Shown one piece after another: positions 35,079 to 43,597 of a DNA stretch of 64,000 nt (within the stretch, counting starts at the first letter, position 1; each line of letters opens with the position of its first letter). A program made the position numbers and the translations under genes. The notes under the pieces are model-generated. The model did no database searches. It had not been told where the DNA came from and saw only the letters and a program-made list of their open reading frames with translations. The DNA lies in NCBI RefSeq assembly GCF_001598915.1, contig NZ_BDAP01000004.1:494414-558413 (forward strand), given 5' to 3'. This DNA is from Williamsia muralis NBRC 105860 (GTDB lineage Bacteria; Actinomycetota; Actinomycetes; Mycobacteriales; Mycobacteriaceae).

Positions 35079-36311
35079 TCATGTCCCGCTCAATTCTTCT
35101 AAGACACACATGAAGTCAGCCGCGCTCTGACTGGCTGAAAGCTGGCCGGCGCAGTAGTCAAGACCCCAGCTGGCGAGGTCAGCCATTCTATTTGGATCGT
35201 CCCTGAGTTGACGCACAGCGCCGACAAGGATTTCGGGCGAACCCGCACCTACAACCACGCCCCCACCGGACTCGGCAACAACGTCTGCCGTAGTGCTCGC
35301 GGAGTTCGTACACGCTAGTACAGGCCGACCTGCAGCGAAATATGTGGTCAGCTTGCTCGGAACCGCCATTTCTACAACACCCGCCTTTTCATTTACTAAC
35401 AAAATGTCGGAGGCTTTTAGGGCGTCGGTAAACTGGCCGTCGGGCAGGGGACTCACGAATCGCAATGATTCAATGCCGGTGGCCTGTGATTCTAGATCCT
35501 CGCGCTGATTACCATCGCCAAGTAACACAAACTCGATGTCCATATCCCCGCGATCCACCAAACGAGCTGCCTCAATCACATTCTCAAGCCCCTGCTTTAC
35601 CCCCATGTTCCCAGCGTGCAAAACGATTGTCTTCTGAGCGTCCCAACCCAATCGCCGCCTCGCTTCAACCTTCCGACCCGTGCCGTCAGTGGCTACTTTG
35701 AAATGATTCCAATTTCGAATAACTCTTACGTTGCACGGGGGTACGCCCATCAATTCGACCGTTCTTGCAAATCGCTCGTGAATAACGCAGACCCGGTCGG
35801 CGCTCCTGAAAACGAAAGCCTCGACGAGGCCGAGCACACGAGCGATCTTGCTTCCCCCACTACCGGTTTCCGTCAAACCAAGAGAATAGATATCCTGGAC
35901 CCAGACGATGATCTTTCTTTCACGATGGAATAGACGAGCGCGAAGGATCGCCAGAGCAGAAGCAAAAAGCGACGGTGAAACTAAGACCAACGTGTCTGCC
36001 GCGCCCCACCGCGACGCGATGGCTCGAAAACCGAAATGGAGTTCCATGAGGGACCTGTTGAGGAGTTTTGGTCGCCGCGGCACATAGTGCCGGATCCTCC
36101 TCAATCGAACACCGGCACTGACGCTAACCGAGGGAAGCATTTTCGATTCCGGGGTTACAAACCAAGACGGGTAGTGCGGATAGCTCGTAATCACGTCAAC
36201 GCTGTGTCCGCTGCGGATTAGGGACTCCGCCATGCCGGTTGTGTACGGAGCAATGCCTGTTTGCTCCGGCGCGTAGTTCAGCCCAATTATTAGAACCGAC
36301 TTACTTATCAT
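35079..36311 (-). CDS. WcaI-like GT4 glycosyltransferase
   Basis: A 410-residue GT-B glycosyltransferase. The N terminus 'VLIIGLNYAPEQTGIAPYTT' is typical of the WcaI (colanic acid) family. The C-terminal half has 'VLHAGNMGVKQGLENVIEAA', 'FVLLGDGNQREDLE' and 'VPSKLTTYFAAGRPVLA', the nucleotide-sugar donor site of family 4. The start at 36311 (ATG, AAGGGA upstream) overlaps the Wzy-like gene by 11 bases. The longer frame to 36404 begins within that gene and is unlikely. Donor sugar unknown; GDP-fucose or GDP-mannose would fit the neighbours but this is inference. Confidence 0.88.
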   Translation of the reverse strand: MISKSVLIIGLNYAPEQTGIAPYTTGMAESLIRSGHSVDVITSYPHYPSWFVTPESKMLPSVSVSAGVRLRRIRHYVPRRPKLLNRSLMELHFGFRAIASRWGAADTLVLVSPSLFASALAILRARLFHRERKIIVWVQDIYSLGLTETGSGGSKIARVLGLVEAFVFRSADRVCVIHERFARTVELMGVPPCNVRVIRNWNHFKVATDGTGRKVEARRRLGWDAQKTIVLHAGNMGVKQGLENVIEAARLVDRGDMDIEFVLLGDGNQREDLESQATGIESLRFVSPLPDGQFTDALKASDILLVNEKAGVVEMAVPSKLTTYFAAGRPVLACTNSASTTADVVAESGGGVVVGAGSPEILVGAVRQLRDDPNRMADLASWGLDYCAGQLSASQSAADFMCVLEELSGT

Positions 36312-37836
36312 GGCGATCCCTTCTAGCGACGACCAGCGACGGCGCGTCTGCGAGCACAGAAGTACGTGTGCGGGCGGTGCAAATCCATAGCAGCAGAACC
36401 ACAACTACAAAACGTGACATCGATTGAAGCAAGGAACCTCTGAGTATTAGAACAAGATAGACAGCAACCGGAATCATGAAGAAAGTGGAGACAGTTAACT
36501 GCGTAGTGAGGCCAGTCAGCCCGAAGCCCTGATTCCACGATGTCGAGAACCGCCCGTAGATACGCCCCAAAACCCAGAAACCCACCGCGACGCCCACGAC
36601 GCCAAACGAAAGGTAGAGTTCACCCCAAAGCGGTGCAGATAGGTTCGCGTTTCCATACCGTATGTATTCGGCCAATACCGACCCGGTATCGATCGGCTTC
36701 GATGGCCACACTGATCTGGGCACCATAAAGAACACAGATCCAAGTAAATTGTCGCCGAATGAGAACCCGTTGCTGTGCACGTAGCTAATTAAATTTCCGA
36801 CTTGAGGCATCGAGTCGTAATCAGTCTTGTTTAGCATCGTCCCTACCACCCCTGACTCCGCCGGCGTACTGGCCGCATTCGTGTACCTAAAAGCGTCGAG
36901 ATAAGGGAAGACAAAGATACTGCCTATTACAAATCCGCCGGTGATAGATCGGACCCCCGCTTGCGAGCGACTCCAAGGAAACAGGAACAACAGGCTCAGC
37001 ACTATTACTAAAAACCAGAAGCGCGAGGAGGATATTGGATTGTTTAATAGAATGTTGGAACATATCACCAACAGCAGAAGCGCGATCCATCCTCCACTTT
37101 GGCGCACCCGACTCTGAGAGATGAAGAGGAAGGCTATCGAGTAGAGGGCAACAAAGGGTAGGACGGAAGTGACGCTGGTCAGTATCGCGCCTGTGGCCTT
37201 CGAGTCGCTCGAGTAGTACCCGCCCGAGAACAGGAACTCGTTACGGGCTTGCCGGCTTGTAAAGAGTACCTCTAACCCACCGAGATACTGAACAAAAATG
37301 GGAGTAAGAATCACAGTCGCGATACCCAGCACCGCGACACGTCGCCTGCTCAAGTACCTTCGGGCAGTCGCCTGTCGAAGCCTTGTTCGGAAGCGCGCAT
37401 CGGATTTGGGCCGCCTACGGACCGTGGTTCCCAGCCCGAGATCGTATGCAATCAGCCCTAACAGCACGAGAAGCGACTGAATTACGACGATGCTGTGATC
37501 GACGGAAGTCCCTAGGGGGTTCTTCGCGGCGAGGTACTGCAGTGTTGGCGCTACACCCAGCCACGTGTATGAGTACCCGAACAGAATCAGTGACACCCAA
37601 TCGGGTCGACCGCGGGATGCAATAGTAGATAACCGTAGCGCGCTGTAGCCAACGACACTGTATTGCGCCACTAAAGCGGCGGGGTCCCTTCCGGGTTCGA
37701 GCGGCACCAAAGACGTTAACCACAGCGGAAGCAGCAAAGCGAGAGACAGGAAGAACAACAGCCCCCACACTAGCGATGGCGCGGGGGAATGGCGCTTACC
37801 AGTTGTAACGAGGTGACTAGTGGCGAGGCTTGTCAT
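36301..37836 (-). CDS. Wzy-like polysaccharide polymerase
   Basis: A 511-residue protein with about 12 hydrophobic segments and little conserved sequence, as expected for O-antigen/capsule polymerases. A long extracytoplasmic loop contains 'DSMPQVGNLISYVHSNGF' and 'GSVFFMVPRSVWPSKPI', the latter resembling the 'P..lwP.KP' pattern of oligosaccharide repeat-unit polymerases of this type. It would polymerise flipped repeat units. Local base composition is low in G+C (25 of 60 bases at 36421-36480), in contrast to the NRPS. It overlaps the epimerase gene upstream by four bases and the WcaI-like gene downstream by 11. Confidence 0.8.
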   Translation of the reverse strand: MTSLATSHLVTTGKRHSPAPSLVWGLLFFLSLALLLPLWLTSLVPLEPGRDPAALVAQYSVVGYSALRLSTIASRGRPDWVSLILFGYSYTWLGVAPTLQYLAAKNPLGTSVDHSIVVIQSLLVLLGLIAYDLGLGTTVRRRPKSDARFRTRLRQATARRYLSRRRVAVLGIATVILTPIFVQYLGGLEVLFTSRQARNEFLFSGGYYSSDSKATGAILTSVTSVLPFVALYSIAFLFISQSRVRQSGGWIALLLLVICSNILLNNPISSSRFWFLVIVLSLLFLFPWSRSQAGVRSITGGFVIGSIFVFPYLDAFRYTNAASTPAESGVVGTMLNKTDYDSMPQVGNLISYVHSNGFSFGDNLLGSVFFMVPRSVWPSKPIDTGSVLAEYIRYGNANLSAPLWGELYLSFGVVGVAVGFWVLGRIYGRFSTSWNQGFGLTGLTTQLTVSTFFMIPVAVYLVLILRGSLLQSMSRFVVVVLLLWICTARTRTSVLADAPSLVVARRDRHDK

Positions 37837-38792
37837 GCACTATTCTCACTGCGCGACAGGCACCAATCATACTGTCTGGCTAGTCCCTCCTCGAGACCAA
37901 CCGTCGGTTTCCATCCCAGTTCTGCTTTGATTTTCGCGCTGTCCCCGTCCGTTCTTCTCACGTCCCCGGCCTGCGAACCAATCCGATTGACTCCTATCGG
38001 CGCGCCGTGAATATCCCCGAGGACCCGAATGACGTCATTGACGGTTGCGTGCGTTGCGCCCGAGAGGTTGTAGACCTGGCCCGAGGGTCGCGACGTTGCT
38101 GCAAGGATATTAGCTTCGACTATATCGTCAACATATGTGAAGTCTCGCACCTGAGTACCGTCGCCATACAGTGTCAGCTCTTCACCGGACTGCGCGGACT
38201 CGATAAATTTGGTGAAAGCCATATCAGGTCGCTGCCTGGGGCCATACACGGTGAAGTACCGGAGAGATGTGGAGTGCAACCCGAAATTCTCTGCGTATAG
38301 GCTCACGAGGTGCTCAGCGGAAAGCTTCGTCACTCCATACGGAGAAAATGGCCTAGGCACGCTCTGTTCTGTGCATGGCCACGATGCGGCATTGCCGTAC
38401 ACGCTTGAACTAGATGCGTACACAAAGGTAAGGTCTGTCCGCCCTCGCACCGACTCTAGGAGGCGTTGCGTGGCGAGCACATTCCGGTCGACGTATTCCG
38501 CGAATCCATCACTCCAAGAGCTTCGAACGCCAGGCTGTCCAGCTTGGTGATAGATTACGTCGCATTCGGCAACTACTGCGTCAACCAGCGACACATCGGT
38601 CCTCAGATCAGCCTCTACGAACGTGAAGTTGTCGTAGTTGCGCAGCAACTTCAGATTCTGTCGTTTACGTTCGGGGTCGTAATAGTCGGTTATGCAATCG
38701 ATCCCAACAACGTCACAGCCGTCGTCTAACAAACGTTGGGCCAAAGTAGAGCCGATAAAGCCAGCGCTGCCAGTAACAACTTTGCTACTCAT
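37833..38792 (-). CDS. NAD-dependent UDP-sugar epimerase (UDP-glucuronate 4-epimerase-like)
   Basis: A 319-residue extended short-chain dehydrogenase. 'VTGSAGFIGSTLAQRLL' binds NAD. 'GIDCITDYYDPERKRQNL' is typical of UDP-glucuronate 4-epimerases rather than GalE. 'YASSSSVYGN' and 'SPYGVTKLSAEHL' give the catalytic Ser and YxxxK. With UDP-glucose dehydrogenase in the same operon, a route UDP-glucose to UDP-glucuronate to UDP-galacturonate is the simplest reading. A different UDP-sugar substrate is possible. It overlaps both neighbours by four bases. Confidence 0.85.
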   Translation of the reverse strand: MSSKVVTGSAGFIGSTLAQRLLDDGCDVVGIDCITDYYDPERKRQNLKLLRNYDNFTFVEADLRTDVSLVDAVVAECDVIYHQAGQPGVRSSWSDGFAEYVDRNVLATQRLLESVRGRTDLTFVYASSSSVYGNAASWPCTEQSVPRPFSPYGVTKLSAEHLVSLYAENFGLHSTSLRYFTVYGPRQRPDMAFTKFIESAQSGEELTLYGDGTQVRDFTYVDDIVEANILAATSRPSGQVYNLSGATHATVNDVIRVLGDIHGAPIGVNRIGSQAGDVRRTDGDSAKIKAELGWKPTVGLEEGLARQYDWCLSRSENSA

Positions 38793-39904
38793 ATCTTCGC
38801 TTCTCCGTATACTGTCTCGAGGGATTTCGCTACAGAGTCCATTGTGAATTCTGCGGTGACGAGGATCCTGCCATTCTCAGTCAGAGTGTCGTTCAACTCA
38901 GGCTCATTCATCAATCGCGTCAAGGCGGCCACAATGCCATCCACGGTGGTATCCACAACTAGCCCAGCGGCATATCGCTCTACATAGGGCGCGAGCCCAC
39001 AACTAGTTGTTATTACTACCGCTGTGCCCGTCGCGAGGCTCTCAAGAACTATGTTCGGGAAGGGCTCATCTATCGAGGGAAGAACCATCACATCGTACTG
39101 TTCGAGCACTTTCCTTACTTCCGAATAGTGCAGCGCGCCAAAGTACGTTACTTCTGTTTCGATCCCTTTCTCTTTCACCATGTTGAGCGCATCACTAAGG
39201 GCACCTTCGTCGGGTCCATATATGTCAAGACGAACCCGCAGCCCTCGACCTACTAACCGATCGACCGCTTCGATCAAGTTGTTAAGCCGTTTGCGGGGGT
39301 GGATACGCGACACGAACACCACCCTTAGTTCCTCGCTGTACTGCCGCGGCTCTTTTTCCGATGCGCCGTCCACGCCATTGACTATGTGATAGCTCGCGTT
39401 CGGAATCCCTACTGATTCGATATCCCGCTTCTCGTACGGTGTGAGGTACAACATCGCGGCTGACGCCTTTATAGCTGGCCTAGTGAGCGCGCCGTCGTAC
39501 AGTTTGTAAACGCGTCCGACTCGGTTCGCTAGCATCCCGTGCGTTTGCCAAACCACTGGCACACCAGATCTTGCGATCAACTTGATCGCGATCAAGATCC
39601 AGAGATCACGGCCAGAGTGGACGTGTACGCAATCGTAATTCCGGGCGTTCGACCTGATCCACTTTATCGCCGCAAAACTCAGTGCGGTTGCGAATCTATG
39701 GCCTGGCAAACGGCGGAACTTAAAAAGAGTCGCCTGGACGCCAAGCACTTGACGTGGAATTGGTCCGTCGCCTCTCCACAGACCTAGGATATGGCATTCG
39801 TTACCGCGCTCCGCCAAGGTGGTGCACTGCCGTCCGGTCCCACGCACGGGTCCCCCGTACTCCGCGCTGTCGCTCACCAGCGGTACTATATGCAGAACTT
39901 TCAT
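38789..39904 (-). CDS. GT4-family glycosyltransferase
   Basis: A 371-residue glycosyltransferase of the GT-B fold. The acceptor half starts 'KVLHIVPLVSDSAEYGGPVR' and includes 'DCVHVHSGRDLWILIAIKL'. The donor half includes 'VVFVSRIHPRKRLNNLIEAV', 'LDIYGPDEG' and 'VMVLPSIDEPFPNIVLESLA', the last carrying the E-x7-E donor motif. It is part of the overlapping minus-strand operon (ATGA overlaps on both sides). Function is inferred as one of the repeat-unit glycosyltransferases. Confidence 0.9.
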   Translation of the reverse strand: MKVLHIVPLVSDSAEYGGPVRGTGRQCTTLAERGNECHILGLWRGDGPIPRQVLGVQATLFKFRRLPGHRFATALSFAAIKWIRSNARNYDCVHVHSGRDLWILIAIKLIARSGVPVVWQTHGMLANRVGRVYKLYDGALTRPAIKASAAMLYLTPYEKRDIESVGIPNASYHIVNGVDGASEKEPRQYSEELRVVFVSRIHPRKRLNNLIEAVDRLVGRGLRVRLDIYGPDEGALSDALNMVKEKGIETEVTYFGALHYSEVRKVLEQYDVMVLPSIDEPFPNIVLESLATGTAVVITTSCGLAPYVERYAAGLVVDTTVDGIVAALTRLMNEPELNDTLTENGRILVTAEFTMDSVAKSLETVYGEAKI

Positions 39905-41073
39905 GCCATTGCTCCGTTCGAGATTGTTTTCTTGCCGCGGGTTAGCTGCCCTTGCGAGCTGGAAGCGCTGTGCCGTCGGTGCTTCCCACTACGTTGTGTT
40001 GAGTCTGACCCGTCATTTCGAAAGATCAGAGATCCGCATCCTGCGACGCACCCAGATATAGTCAATTCCATCAAGAAACCGATCTCCGGGGACATTCCTA
40101 TAACTGCGCACACAACTAGAACAGAAAATCCGACCGTGCCAGCCAGATATACCCAATTGCTACCCCCGTGGATGTGAACCAGGGCCGCCTGGACCGCGAC
40201 CACCACGCCCATAGGCAGAATAATCGCAAGAACAATTATCAGGCCGACGCGATCCGGTAAAATGAAGTAGATGGCAAAGCCAGCGGAAGCGAGAATAACA
40301 AGCACGGCCAGCACCGCTGCGCGTATATACAGAGTGGCCCGCTCCCGTATCAGCTCACGGCGAGAGTACAACTCGTTGATTATCAAGAATCCCAGCATAG
40401 CTTGGACAAGAATGTAACCGATTAAGTAATAGTGCCACAGTCGGAAGTCTTGTGTCGATGCCATTCCGCGCACCACATTAACGTCGTTTCTGTATAGCAT
40501 CGCCGACAGCGAGCCAGCTGCCAGAGTAGCCCAGGTTGTTTGCGAGACCGCACGTCGCGTGGGTATTAGCAGGAATATGACCCATGCAACCGGCGCCGAT
40601 ATCATCATCCATTTCGGATCTACGACCCCAAACGCTATGATCGCCGCGAGCCAGCCTAAATTTCGCGCGAGAATGAACGCCTGGTAGCTAGCTCTCTTTC
40701 CCCCGCTCAGGAGTTCGGAAGCATGTCCCCCGGTCGCGATTCCTGTAACGACCCCGCCTAGCCCAATCAGCGAAAGAGCGACGAACTCGGGCGCACTCAA
40801 CGCTTCGGGGAATGTAAGAAGAATGGCTCCGGTCGCAGATGATGCGGCGACTAAGGCCGCTGAAAAGAGTCTTTTCGTGCTGTTTCTGTGGTCTGTCTGT
40901 ACCGCCGCCGCTTGGCCGGCTTGAAGGGATGCGAGTCCCACGGCCATCGCGATGGTGACCGTTCGGTCAACTCCGAAAATTTCGGGTAGCGCCAGAATCA
41001 CAGCGCTCACGAGCAGATTCCCGAGAGCCAGAGCCGCAGGCGCGACGCGCGAGTTTTCGATGGCCGGTCTCAT
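39901..41073 (-). CDS. Polytopic membrane protein, probable Wzx-like flippase
   Basis: A 390-residue protein with ten or more hydrophobic segments and an arginine/serine-rich tail of about 35 residues. It has no strong motif, but size, helix spacing and position between a glycosyltransferase and an acyltransferase in a Wzx/Wzy-type cluster fit a repeat-unit flippase, which the cluster otherwise lacks. The usual N-terminal flippase signature is missing or weak: the protein begins at 'APAALALGNLLVSAVILALP', so the first helices may be absent or the fold different. An oligosaccharide transporter of another type cannot be excluded. Confidence 0.6.
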   Translation of the reverse strand: MRPAIENSRVAPAALALGNLLVSAVILALPEIFGVDRTVTIAMAVGLASLQAGQAAAVQTDHRNSTKRLFSAALVAASSATGAILLTFPEALSAPEFVALSLIGLGGVVTGIATGGHASELLSGGKRASYQAFILARNLGWLAAIIAFGVVDPKWMMISAPVAWVIFLLIPTRRAVSQTTWATLAAGSLSAMLYRNDVNVVRGMASTQDFRLWHYYLIGYILVQAMLGFLIINELYSRRELIRERATLYIRAAVLAVLVILASAGFAIYFILPDRVGLIIVLAIILPMGVVVAVQAALVHIHGGSNWVYLAGTVGFSVLVVCAVIGMSPEIGFLMELTISGCVAGCGSLIFRNDGSDSTQRSGKHRRHSASSSQGQLTRGKKTISNGAMA

Positions 41074-41075
41074 CG

Positions 41076-41564
41076 CTACAAAACTTCAACTTTGCCCGGC
41101 GAGTCCGGTTTCACAAGAGAATTGGCGGAGACACGAGAGTGCGCCGCCAGATGGACGCCGCCCGCGACTACCGCCCCTGCGTAGATTTTGCTACCTGTAC
41201 CCACTACCGGGTACTCGTTCCGTCCGTCCCGCCCGAGTGTGACGTTCTGGTACAGGACTACTTCTGGCTGTACTACAACCCCAGTTCCGATAACGATGCC
41301 TACCGGGTGCGGTAGACAGATTGCGCCCTCAAATCTGACGCCCGCGCCCACGTCACAACCAAATTGCGATATCAAACGGTTTCTGTAGAATGCGTGCGCT
41401 ATCCCTGAAGAAGTCGACGCCAGACGAAACAATAGAGCCGCCCGAAGGGAGGGCGAAAGCGCCCAACGAATTGGCCAGAAGCGTCTCGGTTGCGAGCCGC
41501 TTACTTTGGCCATAAAGATGTAATCCTCTTTGGCCCAAAGAATTCGGTCTACTCCCAACACCAC
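41076..41564 (-). CDS. Serine acetyltransferase-like O-acetyltransferase
   Basis: A 162-residue hexapeptide-repeat acyltransferase of the CysE/WcaB type. 'ILWAKEDYIFMAK' resembles the N-terminal helix of serine acetyltransferases; then 'HPVGIVIGTGVVVQPEVVLY', 'NVTLGRD', 'VGTGSKIYAGAVVAGG' and a short tail. Polysaccharide clusters use such small CysE relatives to acetylate sugars. The start chosen is GTG at 41564, with AGAGG just upstream and before the conserved N-terminal helix. The longer frame to 41675 overlaps the dehydrogenase gene by 77 bases and is not favoured; an ATG at 41513 would remove the helix. Confidence 0.8.
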   Translation of the reverse strand: MVLGVDRILWAKEDYIFMAKVSGSQPRRFWPIRWALSPSLRAALLFRLASTSSGIAHAFYRNRLISQFGCDVGAGVRFEGAICLPHPVGIVIGTGVVVQPEVVLYQNVTLGRDGRNEYPVVGTGSKIYAGAVVAGGVHLAAHSRVSANSLVKPDSPGKVEVL

Positions 41565-41598
41565 GCATCGCCTCTCTTGAACGACCGTCCTCGATAGC

Positions 41599-42915
41599 TC
41601 ACCGTCGGCCGGTGCCCGTGTATTGCCAACCCGCGGATCGCCAGTGAACGGGATCGAGGCAATTCCTCCCGTCAATCACGTTCTTCGAACGAACGATATC
41701 GGCAATTTCGAATGGATTTGCCTCGCGAAACTCTTGCCACTCGGTTAGTACCAAGACCACGTCCGCACCGGCGCATGCGTCGGCTAAGCTCGTTGAATAG
41801 TTGAGGGTAGGAAAAAGAATCCGTGAGTTCTCCATTGCTTTCGGGTCGTAGACGTTCACCGACGCTCCCTGCAGCTGGATCTGCCCAGCAATGTTCAGGG
41901 CTGGAGAATCTCTAACGTCATCAGAGTCAGGCTTGAAGGCAGCTCCCAGCACCGCGACGCGCTTCCCGAGCAGTGACCCACCCAACGTCCTTTTTGTAGT
42001 TTCAACTAGGTTGGTGCGCCGCCGCATATTGATATTATCGACTTCTCTAAGAAAGGTCAGAGCCTCGTCGGCTCCAAGCTCGCCTGCTCGTGCCATGAAT
42101 GCGCGTATATCCTTGGGTAGGCAGCCTCCGCCGAATCCGATCCCGGCATTCAGGAACTTTCTCCCGATCCGTTCGTCGTAGCCGATCGCATCTGCTAGCT
42201 CGGTCACATCACCGCCTGCCGCTTCGCAAACTTCAGCAATGGCGTTGATAAATGAGATTTTTGTCGCGAGGAAAGCGTTCGCAGATACCTTCACTAGCTC
42301 GGCAGTAGCAAGATTCGTGACGACAACCGGAACTCCATTCGATATGGGTGTCGCATAGATCTCCCGCGCGATTGCCTCGGCTCTACCCGCGTCGGCCGAT
42401 CCCACTCCAAGAACCAGCCGGTCGGGACGGAGCGTGTCTTCAACTGCGTGCCCTTCTCGAAGAAACTCTGGATTCCACGCGACATCTACGGGCGCATTTG
42501 CGAGGTCCTGCATCTTCGCGGCCAGTCTCTCTGCGGTTCCCACCGGTACAGTCGATTTGCCGAAGACAATCGTCGGTCGATCGATCAAGGGCGCGAGACT
42601 TTCGACTACCGAATCAACGTAGGCGAGGTCGGCGGCGTATTCGCCTCTCTTCTGAGGTGTGCCGACCGCGAGAAAGTGAACGTCCGCGAATTGCGCGGCC
42701 TCTTCGTAGGAGGATGTGAACTCAAGCCGTCCTGCGGCTATGTTCCTCTTGAGAACATCTTCGAGCCCGGGCTCGTAAAAGGGGACCTCCCCGGACTGCA
42801 ATTTTGCCAACTTCGACGGGTCGATATCTACGCCGAGTACTTCGTGTCCGAGTTCCGCCATACATGCAGCGTGCGTGGCGCCAAGGTAGCCGGTACCGAG
42901 AACAGTGATCTTCAT
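41599..42915 (-). CDS. UDP-glucose 6-dehydrogenase
   Basis: A 438-residue NAD-dependent enzyme that oxidises UDP-glucose to UDP-glucuronate. It has 'ITVLGTGYLGATHAACMAEL' at the N terminus, 'STVPVGTAERL', 'WNPEFLREGHAVEDTLRPDR', the catalytic cysteine in 'GIGFGGGCLPKD' and the C-terminal 'VAVLGAAFKPDSDDVRDSPA'. All are family hallmarks and the length is normal. The start at 42915 was chosen because it begins at the nucleotide-binding fold and has AGG upstream; the longer frame adds 15 atypical residues. The product feeds the epimerase at 37833-38792. Confidence 0.95.
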   Translation of the reverse strand: MKITVLGTGYLGATHAACMAELGHEVLGVDIDPSKLAKLQSGEVPFYEPGLEDVLKRNIAAGRLEFTSSYEEAAQFADVHFLAVGTPQKRGEYAADLAYVDSVVESLAPLIDRPTIVFGKSTVPVGTAERLAAKMQDLANAPVDVAWNPEFLREGHAVEDTLRPDRLVLGVGSADAGRAEAIAREIYATPISNGVPVVVTNLATAELVKVSANAFLATKISFINAIAEVCEAAGGDVTELADAIGYDERIGRKFLNAGIGFGGGCLPKDIRAFMARAGELGADEALTFLREVDNINMRRRTNLVETTKRTLGGSLLGKRVAVLGAAFKPDSDDVRDSPALNIAGQIQLQGASVNVYDPKAMENSRILFPTLNYSTSLADACAGADVVLVLTEWQEFREANPFEIADIVRSKNVIDGRNCLDPVHWRSAGWQYTGTGRR

Positions 42916-43062
42916 GGCCCTGCCTTTACGTTGAGGATGTCTACTACTCGTGCTATTCACGATGGCCCAGTTCGTGGTTCCAACTTTGATTTGAGCCGGA
43001 AGTGGGTGTCTGCGGCGTTGCAGGAGGTCTGCCGCTACTGCGTGGCAAACTGACCCGACCTC

Positions 43063-43596
43063 CTACCTGGTTAAGTGGTGTTTGCCAGTGGGATAGGCCT
43101 CTTGCTTCTCAAGCCACTTCACGAGTGAATCAATTGATGATGCGATGTCGCTGGCCACTTCGTCGAAGACGTGCGCAGGTCTTCCGATTGGATCACGGAT
43201 GTCCAGTTTCGGATCAGTTGGATCGATTGCAGGGCGTATAGATTGAGCGTCACGCATAGGTTCGATGGGTAGTTCTCTTAGCGCAAACATCCGCTTCCAG
43301 CGTGCGGGGGCCAGCTGTCTGGCAACGGCGCGGTGCTCGCGTGTCATACCTAGCAGGAGGTCGCAGTCGGCAGCGATATCTGGCGTCAACATTCGTGACT
43401 CGAAGTCACCCGTCTCAATGCCTAGGCCGTCGAGAACCCGCTCGCTTTCTGGATGCATCGGTTGGCCGTTCAACGCCCTTGTCCCCGCACTCGAAACATG
43501 CAAACCCAGTCCGAGTTCCATGTTGTAACGCTCGAGCAGTTTTTCGGCGACCGGCGAGCGACAGATATTTCCCGTGCAAACAAACAGAATCTTCAT
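43063..43596 (-). CDS. Low-molecular-weight protein tyrosine phosphatase (Wzb-like)
   Basis: A 177-residue phosphatase with the P-loop 'VCTGNICRSPVAEKLL' (CX5R, residues 7-13 region) and a C-terminal general-acid Asp in 'DIRDPIGRP'. In capsule systems this enzyme dephosphorylates the tyrosine cluster of the Wzc-type autokinase; the likely partner is at 30637-32157, in the same orientation. It starts one base after the stop of the priming transferase. A 147-base gap follows before the dehydrogenase gene. Confidence 0.93.
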   Translation of the reverse strand: MKILFVCTGNICRSPVAEKLLERYNMELGLGLHVSSAGTRALNGQPMHPESERVLDGLGIETGDFESRMLTPDIAADCDLLLGMTREHRAVARQLAPARWKRMFALRELPIEPMRDAQSIRPAIDPTDPKLDIRDPIGRPAHVFDEVASDIASSIDSLVKWLEKQEAYPTGKHHLTR

Positions 43597-43597
43597 G